DNA of 64,000 nt from Streptomyces sp. NBC_00670 (GCF_036226765.1 NZ_CP109017.1:4403001-4467000), one strand, 5' to 3'; shown: positions 52,999-62,299, counted from the stretch's first letter. Numbers and translations are program-made. Notes: generated from the sequence alone by a model not told the origin.

Positions 52999-53445
52999 AT
53001 GTCTCACAGCTACAAGGTGGCGTCCCACTCGCGGGCGACCCCCGGCGCCGTCTTCTCGCTGCTCGTCCGGGGAGGTACGTGGCCATCGTGGTCGCCGCTC
53101 GACGCGGCCGGGCTCGAGGGCGGCGGGGACCCAGACGAACCGCAGAAGGTGGGGGACACCCGGGTGTTCCGGACCGGCCGCTCGGTCTCCCTGGAGCCGA
53201 TCGTGGAGCTGGTCGCCGACCGGAGATTCGTCTACGAGAACCTGAACGGGCCCTTCCGTTTCTATCGGGGCGTCGTCGAACTCGCCGAGGCGCCGCAGGG
53301 CGGCACGGACATCACCTGGTCGGCGACCTTCGCGCCGAAGGTTCCGCTCACGGGACGCCTCCTGCGGCGGTACCTGACCGGTTTCATGCAGCGGATGGCC
53401 GACGGACTCGCGGAGTACGCCGGCCGGTCCGACTCCGCCCCCTAG
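52999..53445 (+). CDS. SRPBCC (START/polyketide-cyclase-like) family protein
   Basis: A 148-aa helix-grip protein: SYKVASHSRATPGAVFSLLVRGGTWPSWSPL, then RRFVYENLNGPFRFYRGVVELAE and the C-terminal helix LLRRYLTGFMQRMADGLAEYA. It binds a hydrophobic ligand in a cavity, or acts as an aromatase/cyclase; no substrate is seen. ATG 52999 has TAGCCT seven bases upstream and no SD (leaderless); GTG 52996 is possible. It follows the AraC gene and ends 4 bp inside the convergent NlpC gene. Confidence 0.86.
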   Translation: MSHSYKVASHSRATPGAVFSLLVRGGTWPSWSPLDAAGLEGGGDPDEPQKVGDTRVFRTGRSVSLEPIVELVADRRFVYENLNGPFRFYRGVVELAEAPQGGTDITWSATFAPKVPLTGRLLRRYLTGFMQRMADGLAEYAGRSDSAP

Positions 53446-56288
53446 GCCAGGCGTATCACGCCGCGGACCGCCGCCTCGCCGGCGAAGTACACCGACTCCT
53501 CGCGCACGTACGCGCCCGGGCGGGGGGCGTGGATCATCATGCCGTTGCCCGTGTAGATGCCGACGTGGCTCAGGTCGTCGTGAAAGAAGACCAGGTCACC
53601 GGGGTGGGCGGCAGCGAGCGGGACGGTCGTGCCGCAGCGGGCCTGCTCGGCGGGGGTGCGCGGGAGCAGGAACCCGGCGGCCTTCCAGGCGGCCTGGACG
53701 AGGCCGGCGGCGTCGTACGAGCCGGGGCCGGTCGCGCCCATGACGTACGGCCGCCCGGTCTGCGCCCGGGCGAACGCGGCCGCGACCCCGGCCTTGTCGG
53801 CGGCGGGTACGCCCACCGCCGGAGGACCGGCCGTGACGGTGCCGGGGGAGGCGGGACCCGCCAGGTCGGGCAGGCCGCCCGGGGTGCCGATGGCGGGGAT
53901 GCTGCCCGTGCTCTCGATGGTCGGGAGCGAGTCGCCGCGGCCGGCGGGGGCGTACGTGCCGGCGCCCGCGGCGGCCGGGAAGGCGACGGTGACGCCACCG
54001 GGTCCGTTGCCGCCGGCCGTGGGGTACGCGTCGACGTGGCCGGCGACCGGGAAGGATCCGGCGCCGCCGGTCGTGCCCGCGGCGGGGAAGGAACCGATGC
54101 CGTCCACGGCCGGGAAGCTGCCGGTGGTGCTCACGGCGGGGAAACCGCCGGTGACGCTCGCGGCGGGGTACGCGGGGGCGGCGCCCGTCGCCGGGTAGGC
54201 GGCGGTGATGGGCGCGGCCGGGTACGTCCCGGAACCGAAGCCGGAGCCGGCGTTGGCCGGGAAGCCGCTGCTCGCGCCGGGGCCGGCGGCCGGGTAGGCA
54301 CCCGTGCCGCCCGTGGCCGGGTGCGCTCCGGCACTGTGCGCCGCCGGGTACGCGCCGGAGCCGACGGCGGCCGGGAAGCCGCCTGTGCCGTCCACCGCGG
54401 GGAAGGGCCCGGTGCCGTCCACTGTCGGGAGCGGCCCCGTGCCGTCCACGGCTGGGAACGAGCCCGTGCCGTCCATGCCGGGGTACGGGTACGCGCTGCC
54501 GAGGGCCGGGAAGGAACCGGTGCCGTCCGCCGACGGGAACGACCCGGTGACGCTCACCGCGGGGAAGCTCCCCGCGCCGCCCATCGCGGGGAACGACCCG
54601 GTGTTGTCCACGCCCGGATACGTACCGGTGCCGCCGACGCCAGGGAAGGCGCCCGCGCCGCCGGTCATCGCCGGGAACGATCCCGTGTTCTCCACACCCG
54701 GGTACGCCCCCGTGTTGCCGACGGCCGGGAACGACCCGGTGGCACCGACGGACGGGAAGGATCCGGTGCCGTCCACGGCGGGATACGCTCCCGCACTGCC
54801 CGCCCCCGGGTACGCGCCGGTGGTACCGGCCGCCGGGTAGGAACCGGTGCCACCCACGGCGGGGAAGGAACCGGTCCCGTCCACGGCGGGGAAGGAACCG
54901 GTCCTGTCCATGGCAGGAAAAGGACCGTTGCTGTCCAGGGCAGGAAAGGGACCGTTGCTGTCCAGGGCAGGAGACGGACCCGTACCGCCCGCCCCCGGGT
55001 ACGCGCCGGTGGCGCCGGCCGCCGGGTGGGAACCGGTGCCACCCACGGCCGGAAGGGATCCGGTGCCACCCACGGCCGGGAAGGACCCAGCACTGCCCGC
55101 GCCCGGGTAGGTCCCCGCGGCGGTCGCCGGGAAGGAGGCCGTGCCGTCCATGGCCGCGGAGACAGCCCCGCTGCCCGCACCCGCGTACGCGCCGACCGCG
55201 CCGACCGCGGTGAAGGAACCCGTGCCGCCCGCGCGCACGGTGTTGCCCGCCGCGGCCCCGGTGATCGGTCCCCCCGCGTACGACTCCGCGCCGCTCCCGA
55301 GCGCCCCTGCCCCGAACGATCCCGAACCGTCCCCGGCCGCCGCGTACGCACCCGTGGGCATTCCCTGTCCCGGGGCGGGCGCGGGGGGCGTCCACGGTTG
55401 TGCGGCGGGCGCGCTCTCCAGCGCCGCGCGCGGTGTGCCCGTCCGCTGCGACAGCAGTACGCGCGCCATGGCCAGCTTCCGCTGTGTCGCGTCCTTGAAC
55501 GTGCGCGGCGTCCGCTGCGGCGCGCTCGGCGAGGCCGGCCTCCGGGGCGCCGGCAACGCCGGCAGCTCCGGTCCCGACCTGCCCCGGCCACCCGGACCAC
55601 CCCGGTCACCACGACCGCTCGGACCATCCGCCGCACCACCCACACCACCGGCAGCGCCAACACCACCAACACCACCCGCACCGCTGCCCGGCGCGTCCGT
55701 CCCACCCGTGCGCCCCGGCCCGAGCGCCGGTGTCGCGCGGCCGGGGCCCAGCGCGGGTGCGCCCCGTCCAGGACGCCGCTTCTCCGTCGCGGCGATCAGT
55801 TCGGCGACCGTCCTGTCGATCGACGACTGCCGCAGGCGCGACGGGTGCCCGTCCGCCGGACGTCCGGCGGACCGGCCCGACGAGGGACGGCCGGGGCGGT
55901 CCGGGCGCCGGTCGGCCGGCAGCACCGCGGCCACGGAGGGCCCCAGCTTCGCGCGCGCCGTGTCGAGCCACTGCGTCCGCTTCGCCGCCTCCGCCGCGGC
56001 CCCCGGCTGCTGCCGCTCCTTCGCGGCCATGACACGCGTCGCGTTGTAGTTCTCGGTGGCCGTCTCGACCCGTTGGTACAGGTTGTCGATCCGCTGCTGG
56101 ACCTCCGCGCGGCTCGGCGCCGGCGGCTCGGCCCCGGGCGCGGACTCCGCCGCCGGAGAGATCAGGGCCATGGGGTCCAGGGCCCCCGCGGCGAGCGCGG
56201 GCGTTCCCGGTCCTGCGGCGGGCGTCCCCGGCCTTGCGGGGACGACGGGGCGCGCCCCGGCAGGAAGCGGTTTCTGGTCCGACGCCAA
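53442..56288 (-). CDS. NlpC/P60-fold cell-wall protein with GSFPAV-type repeats and no catalytic Cys
   Basis: 948 aa, start TTG 56288 with GGAAGGAG upstream. A coiled-coil N-terminus (EVQQRIDNLYQRVETATENYN) is followed by a Pro/Gly/Ala section and about 420 residues of degenerate repeats of the GTGSFPAVG / GTGAYPGAG kind. The C-terminal domain (about 830-948) is NlpC/P60, but where the nucleophile motif DCSG should be, the sequence reads SYDAAGLVQAAW. Both catalytic-site His regions (SHVGIY, MIHAPRPG) remain. There is no signal peptide. Its gene follows a c-di-AMP riboswitch, as for Streptomyces wall hydrolases. As written it is unlikely to cleave peptidoglycan. Confidence 0.87.
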   Translation of the reverse strand: MASDQKPLPAGARPVVPARPGTPAAGPGTPALAAGALDPMALISPAAESAPGAEPPAPSRAEVQQRIDNLYQRVETATENYNATRVMAAKERQQPGAAAEAAKRTQWLDTARAKLGPSVAAVLPADRRPDRPGRPSSGRSAGRPADGHPSRLRQSSIDRTVAELIAATEKRRPGRGAPALGPGRATPALGPGRTGGTDAPGSGAGGVGGVGAAGGVGGAADGPSGRGDRGGPGGRGRSGPELPALPAPRRPASPSAPQRTPRTFKDATQRKLAMARVLLSQRTGTPRAALESAPAAQPWTPPAPAPGQGMPTGAYAAAGDGSGSFGAGALGSGAESYAGGPITGAAAGNTVRAGGTGSFTAVGAVGAYAGAGSGAVSAAMDGTASFPATAAGTYPGAGSAGSFPAVGGTGSLPAVGGTGSHPAAGATGAYPGAGGTGPSPALDSNGPFPALDSNGPFPAMDRTGSFPAVDGTGSFPAVGGTGSYPAAGTTGAYPGAGSAGAYPAVDGTGSFPSVGATGSFPAVGNTGAYPGVENTGSFPAMTGGAGAFPGVGGTGTYPGVDNTGSFPAMGGAGSFPAVSVTGSFPSADGTGSFPALGSAYPYPGMDGTGSFPAVDGTGPLPTVDGTGPFPAVDGTGGFPAAVGSGAYPAAHSAGAHPATGGTGAYPAAGPGASSGFPANAGSGFGSGTYPAAPITAAYPATGAAPAYPAASVTGGFPAVSTTGSFPAVDGIGSFPAAGTTGGAGSFPVAGHVDAYPTAGGNGPGGVTVAFPAAAGAGTYAPAGRGDSLPTIESTGSIPAIGTPGGLPDLAGPASPGTVTAGPPAVGVPAADKAGVAAAFARAQTGRPYVMGATGPGSYDAAGLVQAAWKAAGFLLPRTPAEQARCGTTVPLAAAHPGDLVFFHDDLSHVGIYTGNGMMIHAPRPGAYVREESVYFAGEAAVRGVIRLA

Positions 56289-56304
56289 GAGAGGCGACTC
56301 CTTC

Positions 56305-56450
56305 CGTACTCCGCCTACCGGGTTAGCTGTCGGATTCGGGCGGATGGTTCCGGAAGGACTGCCCTACGGCCCGTGCGCGCGGGGCGGTTGGGCCGATTCA
56401 CCCCAGGTCTCGGTTGGGTCCCCGGCTCCGGTCGGCCGCGGGGGCGGGCC
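56305..56450 (-). promoter_or_regulatory. c-di-AMP (ydaO-yuaA) riboswitch
   Basis: On the minus strand, directly before the NlpC gene, the mRNA shows the ydaO signature: GCCGGGGACCCAA, then CTGGGGTGAATCGG, then GGGCAGTCC, then GCCCGAATCCGACAGCTAAC and CCGGTAGGCGG, followed by GGAAGGAG before the TTG start. This class binds cyclic di-AMP and turns off cell-wall hydrolase genes in actinobacteria. The boundaries are estimated from the conserved blocks, and the promoter lies upstream, probably near 56530-56600. Confidence 0.93.
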
Positions 56451-56934
56451 GGACTCGGCGGAGGCCGCGCGGCCCGGCGACGTTCGCCGGTTGCGTCGAG
56501 CGGCCTGTCGGCACCGTAGCCAACTTGTGTCCCTCGTGTGAAGGTCGAAGTGCGTTATGTCCGATACATTTTTGTGACCTTCGCGTGAGGATTCGGTTGC
56601 CGGAGCGGTCCGGACCAACCGGCGGAATCGTTCCGCCGGTTGACCCGTCCACCGGCCCGTTCCCGCCTCGCCGCGCGGCCACCAGCGATGATCGCGCCGG
56701 GAACGCCGCCCCGGCGCCCGGCCGTGCCGCCGGGTCCCGGCCGGCACGGCTGTTCCGCCGCCACCGCTGAGAGCTTCGTCACGCGGGACGCCCCGCCGCC
56801 TCCCACGTACTGCGGCGGACCGCCCCGCGCACTGCCGTGGACCGCCCCGCGTACCGCCCGGACCGCCCGCGTACCGCCCGGAGTTTCCGAGGGGGCGGCC
56901 GGTTGTCGGTGGGGCGCCCTAGACTCGGAGAGCG
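56451..56934. other. Promoter region between the riboswitch and pcrA
   Basis: 484 bp with no supported gene. It contains inverted AAGGTC...GACCTT elements around 56540-56585 and an AT-richer core (GATACATTTTT) that probably includes the minus-strand promoter for the riboswitch transcript. TAGACT at 56920-56925 is a likely -10 for pcrA. Confidence 0.6.
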
Positions 56935-59586
56935 ATGAGCAGCCTCTTTGACGACAGCTTCCTGGCGGACCTCCAGGCCCCGCGGGCCCGCGAGGAGGAA
57001 CCCCCGCCCCCGCCCGAGGACGAGCACGCTCCGGAGCAGGTTCCGGACGATCTGTTCGGCGGGAAGTTCGACACGCCCCCGGACCGGGACTCGTACTACC
57101 GCAACGGCGCCCCCCGCCCCGCCCTGGACGCGGCGGCGCTGCTCGACGGGCTGAACGAGAACCAGCGCGCGGCCGTCGTGCACGCCGGCTCCCCCCTGCT
57201 CATCGTCGCCGGCGCCGGCTCCGGCAAGACCCGCGTGCTCACCCACCGCATCGCGCACCTGCTGGCCGAGCGGAGCGTCCACCCCGGCCAGATCCTCGCG
57301 ATCACGTTCACCAACAAGGCCGCGGGCGAGATGAAGGAGCGCGTCGAGCAGCTCGTCGGCCCGCGCGCGCACGCGATGTGGGTGATGACGTTCCACAGCG
57401 CCTGCGTCCGCATCCTGCGCCGGGAGAGCAAGCGGCTCGGCTTCACCTCGTCCTTCTCCATCTACGACGCCGCCGACTCCAAGCGCCTGATGGCCCTCGT
57501 CTGCCGCGACCTGGACCTCGACCCCAAGCGCTTCCCCCCGAAGTCCTTCAGCGCCAAGATCAGCAACCTGAAGAACGAGCTGATCGACGAGGAGGACTTC
57601 GCCGCCCAGGCTGCCGACGGCTTCGAGAAGACGGTCGCCCAGGCCTACGCGCTCTACCAGTCGCGGCTGCGCGAGGCCAACGCGCTCGACTTCGACGACC
57701 TGATCATGACGACGGTCAACCTGCTGCGCGCCTTCCCGGACGTCGCCGAGCACTACCGCCGCCGCTTCCGCCACGTCCTGGTCGACGAGTACCAGGACAC
57801 CAACCACGCCCAGTACGCCCTCGTCCGCGAACTGGTCGGCACCTCCGAACACCCGGTCGACGTGCCGCCGGAGGCCCAGGTGCCGCCCGCCGAGCTGTGC
57901 GTCGTCGGCGACGCCGACCAGTCGATCTACGCCTTCCGCGGCGCGACCATCCGCAACATCCTCCAGTTCGAGGAGGACTACCCGGACGCGACGACGATCC
58001 TGCTGGAGCAGAACTACCGCTCCACGCAGACGATCCTCTCCGCCGCCAACGCGGTCATCGAACGCAACGAGTCCCGCCGCCCCAAGAACCTCTGGACCAA
58101 CGCGGGCACGGGCGCGCGGATCACCGGCTACGTCGCCGACACCGAGCACGACGAGGCCCAGTTCGTCGCCGACGAGATAGACCGCCTCACGGACGCGGGC
58201 GAGGCCAAGGCGGGCGACGTCGCCGTCTTCTACCGCACCAACGCCCAGTCCCGTGTCTTCGAAGAGGTGTTCATCCGCGTCGGCCTGCCCTACAAGGTCG
58301 TCGGCGGAGTCCGCTTCTACGAGCGCAAGGAGGTCCGGGACGTCCTGGCCTACCTGCGGGTCCTCGCCAACCCGGAGGACTCCGTTCCGCTGCGCCGCAT
58401 CCTCAACGTGCCCAAGCGGGGCATCGGAGAGCGCGCCGAGGCGATGATCGACGCCCTCGCGCAGCGCGAGCGGATCAGCTTCTCGCAGGCGCTGCGGCGC
58501 GTCGACGAGGCGTACGGCATGGCGGCCCGCTCCACCAACGCCGTCAAGCGGTTCAACGTGCTGATGGAGGAGCTGCGTACGGTCGTCGAGTCCGGGGCCG
58601 GCCCGGCGACGGTCCTGGAGGCGATCCTCGAACGCACCGGCTACCTCGCCGAGTTGCAGGCGTCGACGGACCCGCAGGACGAGACCCGGATCGAGAACCT
58701 CCAGGAACTCGCCGCCGTCGCCCTGGAGTTCGAACAGGAGCGCGGCGCCGGGAACAGCGCGGGAGGAGCGACGGCGGCACCGGACGCCACCGCGACCGAG
58801 GGCGCGGGAGCGGATGCCGCAGGTGCGGCAGCGGATGCCGGGGACGCGGGTGCGGGCGCCGAGGGCGCCGGTGCCGGTGCGGGCCCCGGCGGCACCCTCG
58901 CCGACTTCCTCGAACAGGTCGCCCTGGTCGCCGACTCCGACCAGATCCCGGACGAGGAGGAGGACGGCTCGGGCGTCATCACCCTGATGACCCTGCACAC
59001 CGCCAAGGGCCTGGAGTTCCCCGTCGTCTTCCTCACCGGCATGGAGGACGGCGTCTTCCCGCACATGCGTGCGCTCGGGCAGACCAAGGAGCTGGAGGAG
59101 GAGCGGCGACTGGCGTACGTCGGCATCACGCGCGCGCGGGAGCGGCTCTACCTGACCCGCTCGACGCTGCGCAGCGCGTGGGGGCAGCCGTCGTACAACC
59201 CGCCCTCCCGCTTCCTGGAGGAGATCCCGGACCAGCACGTGGAATGGAAGCGGACGGGGTCGGTCGGTGCGCCGGCCGGGGACGGCAGGCCGGGGCGCGG
59301 CTCGGGCGTGGCGGCCTCGCTGTCGTCGTCGCTGTCCTCCTCGTTCCCGTCCCGTTCGCGTTCCTCGGCGGCGGGCGGTGCGGGGTTCGCGACCGGCCGG
59401 GGCGGCGCGGGGGAGAAGCCGGCCGTCGACCTGTCCGTCGGCGACCGGGTCACGCACGACCAGTTCGGCCTCGGCACGGTGGTCTCGGTCTCGGGCGCGG
59501 GCGCCAAGGCGGAGGCGACGATCGACTTCGGCGACACCAAGCCGAAGCGGCTGCTGCTGCGGTACGCGCCGGTGGAGAAGCTGTAG
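56935..59586 (+). CDS. pcrA: ATP-dependent DNA helicase PcrA/UvrD
   Basis: An 883-aa superfamily 1A helicase. Motifs in order: Walker A GAGSGKTRVL, DEYQDTN (motif II), VVGDADQSIYAFRGA (III), LEQNYRSTQTI (IV), HTAKGLEFPVVFLTGMEDG (V) and LAYVGITRARERLYL (VI). A low-complexity Ala/Gly/Asp insertion at about 602-650 is not in E. coli UvrD. The C-terminus carries a KOW/Tudor-like SVGDRVTHDQFGLGTVVSV, which in PcrA/UvrD1 contacts RNA polymerase. ATG 56935 has GGAG six bases upstream. It unwinds 3'-5' in repair and conflict resolution. Confidence 0.96.
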   Translation: MSSLFDDSFLADLQAPRAREEEPPPPPEDEHAPEQVPDDLFGGKFDTPPDRDSYYRNGAPRPALDAAALLDGLNENQRAAVVHAGSPLLIVAGAGSGKTRVLTHRIAHLLAERSVHPGQILAITFTNKAAGEMKERVEQLVGPRAHAMWVMTFHSACVRILRRESKRLGFTSSFSIYDAADSKRLMALVCRDLDLDPKRFPPKSFSAKISNLKNELIDEEDFAAQAADGFEKTVAQAYALYQSRLREANALDFDDLIMTTVNLLRAFPDVAEHYRRRFRHVLVDEYQDTNHAQYALVRELVGTSEHPVDVPPEAQVPPAELCVVGDADQSIYAFRGATIRNILQFEEDYPDATTILLEQNYRSTQTILSAANAVIERNESRRPKNLWTNAGTGARITGYVADTEHDEAQFVADEIDRLTDAGEAKAGDVAVFYRTNAQSRVFEEVFIRVGLPYKVVGGVRFYERKEVRDVLAYLRVLANPEDSVPLRRILNVPKRGIGERAEAMIDALAQRERISFSQALRRVDEAYGMAARSTNAVKRFNVLMEELRTVVESGAGPATVLEAILERTGYLAELQASTDPQDETRIENLQELAAVALEFEQERGAGNSAGGATAAPDATATEGAGADAAGAAADAGDAGAGAEGAGAGAGPGGTLADFLEQVALVADSDQIPDEEEDGSGVITLMTLHTAKGLEFPVVFLTGMEDGVFPHMRALGQTKELEEERRLAYVGITRARERLYLTRSTLRSAWGQPSYNPPSRFLEEIPDQHVEWKRTGSVGAPAGDGRPGRGSGVAASLSSSLSSSFPSRSRSSAAGGAGFATGRGGAGEKPAVDLSVGDRVTHDQFGLGTVVSVSGAGAKAEATIDFGDTKPKRLLLRYAPVEKL

Positions 59587-59592
59587 CAGGAG

Positions 59593-59628
59593 CGGTCCGG
59601 CCCGCCCGGGTGGGCGGGAACGGGCCGC
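59593..59628 (+). terminator. pcrA/M23 convergent terminator
   Basis: A CCCGCCC-GGGT-GGGCGGG hairpin with partly paired GCGG/CCGC flanks lies between the pcrA stop and the convergent M23 gene. A 22-bp duplication (CGCGCGGCGGCGGGGGCT...) follows at about 59633-59675. Confidence 0.55.
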
Positions 59629-59668
59629 CTCGCGCGGCGGCGGGGGCTGCGTCGCGCGGCGGCGGGGG

Positions 59669-61315
59669 CTACGTCGGGTTCAGGCCGTGGCTGCGCAGCC
59701 ACGGCAGCGGGTCGATGGCCGAGCCGCCGCCGGGGCGGACCTCGAAGTGCAGGTGCGGGCCGGTGGAATTGCCGGAGCTGCCGGAGTACGCGATCGGCTG
59801 GCCGGCCTTCACTGTCGTACCGGAGGCGACGCGGTAGCTGGAGAGGTGGCAGTACCACGTCTCCGTGCCGTCCTTCGCGGTGACGATCGCCATGTTGCCG
59901 TACGCGCTGTTCCACTGCGTGCGCACGGTGCCGTCCGTCGCCGCCATGACCGTGGTGCCGAACGACACCGGGAAGTCGATGCCCGTGTGCACGGACATCC
60001 AGTTGACGCCGGCCTGGCCGAAGTAGGCGCTGAGCCCCTTCTGCGTGACCGGGAGGGCGAACTTGGGGCGCAGCCGCTCCTTGCGGGCCGCCTCCTGCGC
60101 CGCCTGCTTCTTCTGGGCCGCCTGCTGGGCCTTGAGGTCGATGCGCTCCTGGGTGCGGCTGGCCCGGTCCGCGAAGTCGTCCGCGCCCGCGGACAGGCTC
60201 TTGAGCTGGGTGTCCAGCTTGTTGTTGGCGGCGACCGGCTGCACCGCGGTGGCGTCGGAGGAACCGGCGGCCGTCGTCTCCTTGCCGTCGTCCCCGCCGA
60301 AGTCGACGGTGGCGGCGGCGATGGAGGCGACCCCGATGACGCAGACCGAGGGCACCGCGACGGTGAGCAGCGCGGAACGTTTTGCCGGAGCGCGACGGCG
60401 GGAGCGGGCGGCGGCACGGGCCGCGGTCCGCGTGAGCGGGGCGGGGGCGGCCTCCTCCTGGTCGTCGAGGAGCGGGGTTACGTCCTCGCCGTCGTCCGGC
60501 CCGGCCGGCCCGGCCGGCCCGAACTCCTCGAAGGACTCGAACGTCGCGGTGGCCTGCTGGTCGAAGGGGACGGCCTGCTCGACGACGGCGGTGGCGGCGT
60601 GGTCGAACGGCTCGGCCGCCTCGAAGACCGCGGTGGCCGGGTGGTCGAAGGAGTCCGCCGACTCGAAGGCGGCACTCGCCTGCTGGTCGAACGGTTCCTC
60701 GGCCGGAGCGTTCTCCTGTGCGAGGCCCTCGTGCTGCTCCTGCGCGCCGGTTCCGGCGCCCCCGTTCCACTGCGTGGCGTCGTACACGCCGCTGTCGAAT
60801 GTCTGGGTGCCCCACGCCCACTGCTGGGTGGCGTCCGCGGCGCCGGACTGCTCCGCCTGCTGCCACGCCTGTGCGTTCCACTGCCCGGTCGCCTCGGGGG
60901 CCGAGCCCTGGGCGGGGATGCCGCTCAGGTGCTGGTAGCCGTCGGTCCAGGCGGTCGTGTCATGGGCGCCGGAGTCGTAGAGGGACTGCTGCGGGGTCGC
61001 GTACGGGTCGTAGGGCGGCAGCTGGTGGAGGTCGGTGCCGTACGTCTGGCCGGCGTCGGCCCACTGGGTGGTGCCGTACGCGCCGGTGCCGGGGAAGTTG
61101 CCGAAGAGCGGGTCGCTGCCGAAGGGGACGGACTGCTGTCCGCCGTTCGGTCCCGTCGTCGTCGCGGTGGGGTAAGCGGTGGCGGAGGGATCACCGTAGG
61201 GGGTGAACTCGCCGTACCGGGCTTCCTCTCCGCCGTACGGCGCGTAGGACGCCGAGGCCGCTTCGGAAGCCGGGGCCGGGGAGGTCGTGGTCCCCGACGG
61301 GTGACGGTCGTTCAC
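59669..61315 (-). CDS. M23-family peptidase (membrane-anchored, lysostaphin-type)
   Basis: 548 aa. The N-terminal 240 residues are Gln/Ala/Gly/Tyr-rich with four FDxxATAxFE-like repeats. A membrane helix lies at about 312-335 (SALLTVAVPSVCVIGVASIA), then a coiled-coil stalk (KAQQAAQKKQAAQEAARKE) and the M23 domain. The metal ligands are HTGIDFPV and HLHFEVRPG, with the second-shell His in WYCHLS. It hydrolyses peptide crosslinks in the wall, or acts as an activator. GTG 61315 with GAGAAG upstream is chosen; earlier in-frame starts exist. TTGTCG-18 nt-TACAGT at 61364-61393 is its likely promoter. Confidence 0.9.
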   Translation of the reverse strand: MNDRHPSGTTTSPAPASEAASASYAPYGGEEARYGEFTPYGDPSATAYPTATTTGPNGGQQSVPFGSDPLFGNFPGTGAYGTTQWADAGQTYGTDLHQLPPYDPYATPQQSLYDSGAHDTTAWTDGYQHLSGIPAQGSAPEATGQWNAQAWQQAEQSGAADATQQWAWGTQTFDSGVYDATQWNGGAGTGAQEQHEGLAQENAPAEEPFDQQASAAFESADSFDHPATAVFEAAEPFDHAATAVVEQAVPFDQQATATFESFEEFGPAGPAGPDDGEDVTPLLDDQEEAAPAPLTRTAARAAARSRRRAPAKRSALLTVAVPSVCVIGVASIAAATVDFGGDDGKETTAAGSSDATAVQPVAANNKLDTQLKSLSAGADDFADRASRTQERIDLKAQQAAQKKQAAQEAARKERLRPKFALPVTQKGLSAYFGQAGVNWMSVHTGIDFPVSFGTTVMAATDGTVRTQWNSAYGNMAIVTAKDGTETWYCHLSSYRVASGTTVKAGQPIAYSGSSGNSTGPHLHFEVRPGGGSAIDPLPWLRSHGLNPT

Positions 61316-61363
61316 CAACTTCTCTTTCGCCTCGACAACAGGGGCTGGCAGAGCAGTGCGGCG

Positions 61364-61393
61364 ACTGTACCCGGCGGTATGCGGGCGCGACAA
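61364..61393 (-). promoter_or_regulatory. Likely promoter of the M23 peptidase gene
   Basis: On the minus strand: TTGTCG (61388-61393), an 18-nt spacer, TACAGT (61364-61369). The spacing suits HrdB. Confidence 0.6.
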
Positions 61394-61855
61394 TCTTCTA
61401 CAGGTTTCGTCCCCGGGGGAAACGGGCATTCGGCCGTCTTTCGGGGGGCGTTGGACACGGCCTTGGCTCTGTGTTCGAGGCGCGTTCGAGTGTGGCGGCC
61501 GTGGTGCGTGGTGCGTCGGTCAGGGGTCGACCGGCCGGGTGGGGCTTACATGGGTGGGGCTCGCGCGGGCGGGGCTTACGCGGACGGGCGGGCCGTGCTC
61601 CGCCGGTGCGGGTGCGCGTGGCCTGCGTGGTTCGCGAGGGGAGGCGGGGACGGCGGGGTGGCGGAGGGTGAAGACGTGTCCCGCCGTGTGATTTCCCCCT
61701 CTGTGTGCGGCGGGGAACGGCTGGTTGCGGGATGCTGTGGATAACGTTCGTTCACTTCGTTTCGACGTCGTTCGGGCGTCGTCCGACCTCGTTCGGGAGG
61801 TTGTTCGACGTCGGGCGGTTGTCGTTGGTAGTCGCTTGTCGTCATGGAGGGAGTG

Positions 61856-62272
61856 GTGGGTGTGGCAGCGGGACCGATCCGTGTGGTGGTGGCCAAGCCG
61901 GGGCTCGACGGTCACGATCGCGGGGCCAAGGTGATCGCGCGGGCGCTTCGGGACGCGGGGATGGAGGTCATCTACACCGGGCTCCACCAGACGCCGGAGC
62001 AGATCGTCGACACGGCGATCCAGGAGGACGCCGACGCGATCGGGCTGTCGATTCTGTCCGGGGCGCACAACACGCTCTTCGCGGCGGTGATCGAGCTGTT
62101 GAAGGAGCGGGACGCGGAGGACATCAAGGTGTTCGGGGGCGGGATCATTCCGGAGGCGGACATCGCGCCGTTGAAGGAGAAGGGGGTCGCGGAGATTTTC
62201 ACGCCGGGGGCGACGACGGCGTCGATCGTCGAGTGGGTGCGGGGCAATGTGCGGCAGCCGGCGGGGGCGTAG
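61856..62272 (+). CDS. icmB: Small B12-binding subunit of isobutyryl-CoA mutase
   Basis: 138 aa. The cobalamin-binding motif is GLDGHDRGAKVIARALRDAG (DxHxxG), followed by SGAHNTLF, FGGGIIPEADI and FTPGATTASIVEW. This matches the small subunit IcmB, which with IcmA isomerises isobutyryl-CoA and n-butyryl-CoA. The start at GTG 61856 (VGVAAGPIRVV) follows GGAGGGA; nearby GTGs at 61853 and 61862 are alternatives. The partner icmA is not in the window. A methylmalonyl-CoA mutase subunit is a less likely reading. Confidence 0.92.
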   Translation: MGVAAGPIRVVVAKPGLDGHDRGAKVIARALRDAGMEVIYTGLHQTPEQIVDTAIQEDADAIGLSILSGAHNTLFAAVIELLKERDAEDIKVFGGGIIPEADIAPLKEKGVAEIFTPGATTASIVEWVRGNVRQPAGA

Positions 62273-62299
62273 GGCGGGGCTGCGGTTTGTGTGACGGCG

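Noticed and set aside
53630..53660. Cys in EQARCGTTVPL of the NlpC domain as an alternative nucleophile
   Set aside because: It lies about 30 residues after the DAAG site, in the loop that normally follows the catalytic helix, so its position does not fit the nucleophile. A structure model could still change this.
52902..56519. A 1205-codon plus-strand frame opposite the NlpC gene
   Set aside because: Its sequence is an Arg/Gly repeat produced by reading the GTGSFPAV repeats on the other strand. The riboswitch and NlpC domain fix the true strand as minus.
61316..61440. A second c-di-AMP riboswitch before the M23 gene
   Set aside because: The ydaO core blocks (GGGGTGAATC, GCCCGAAYCCG, CAGCTAACC) are not present; only an ordinary promoter is seen.
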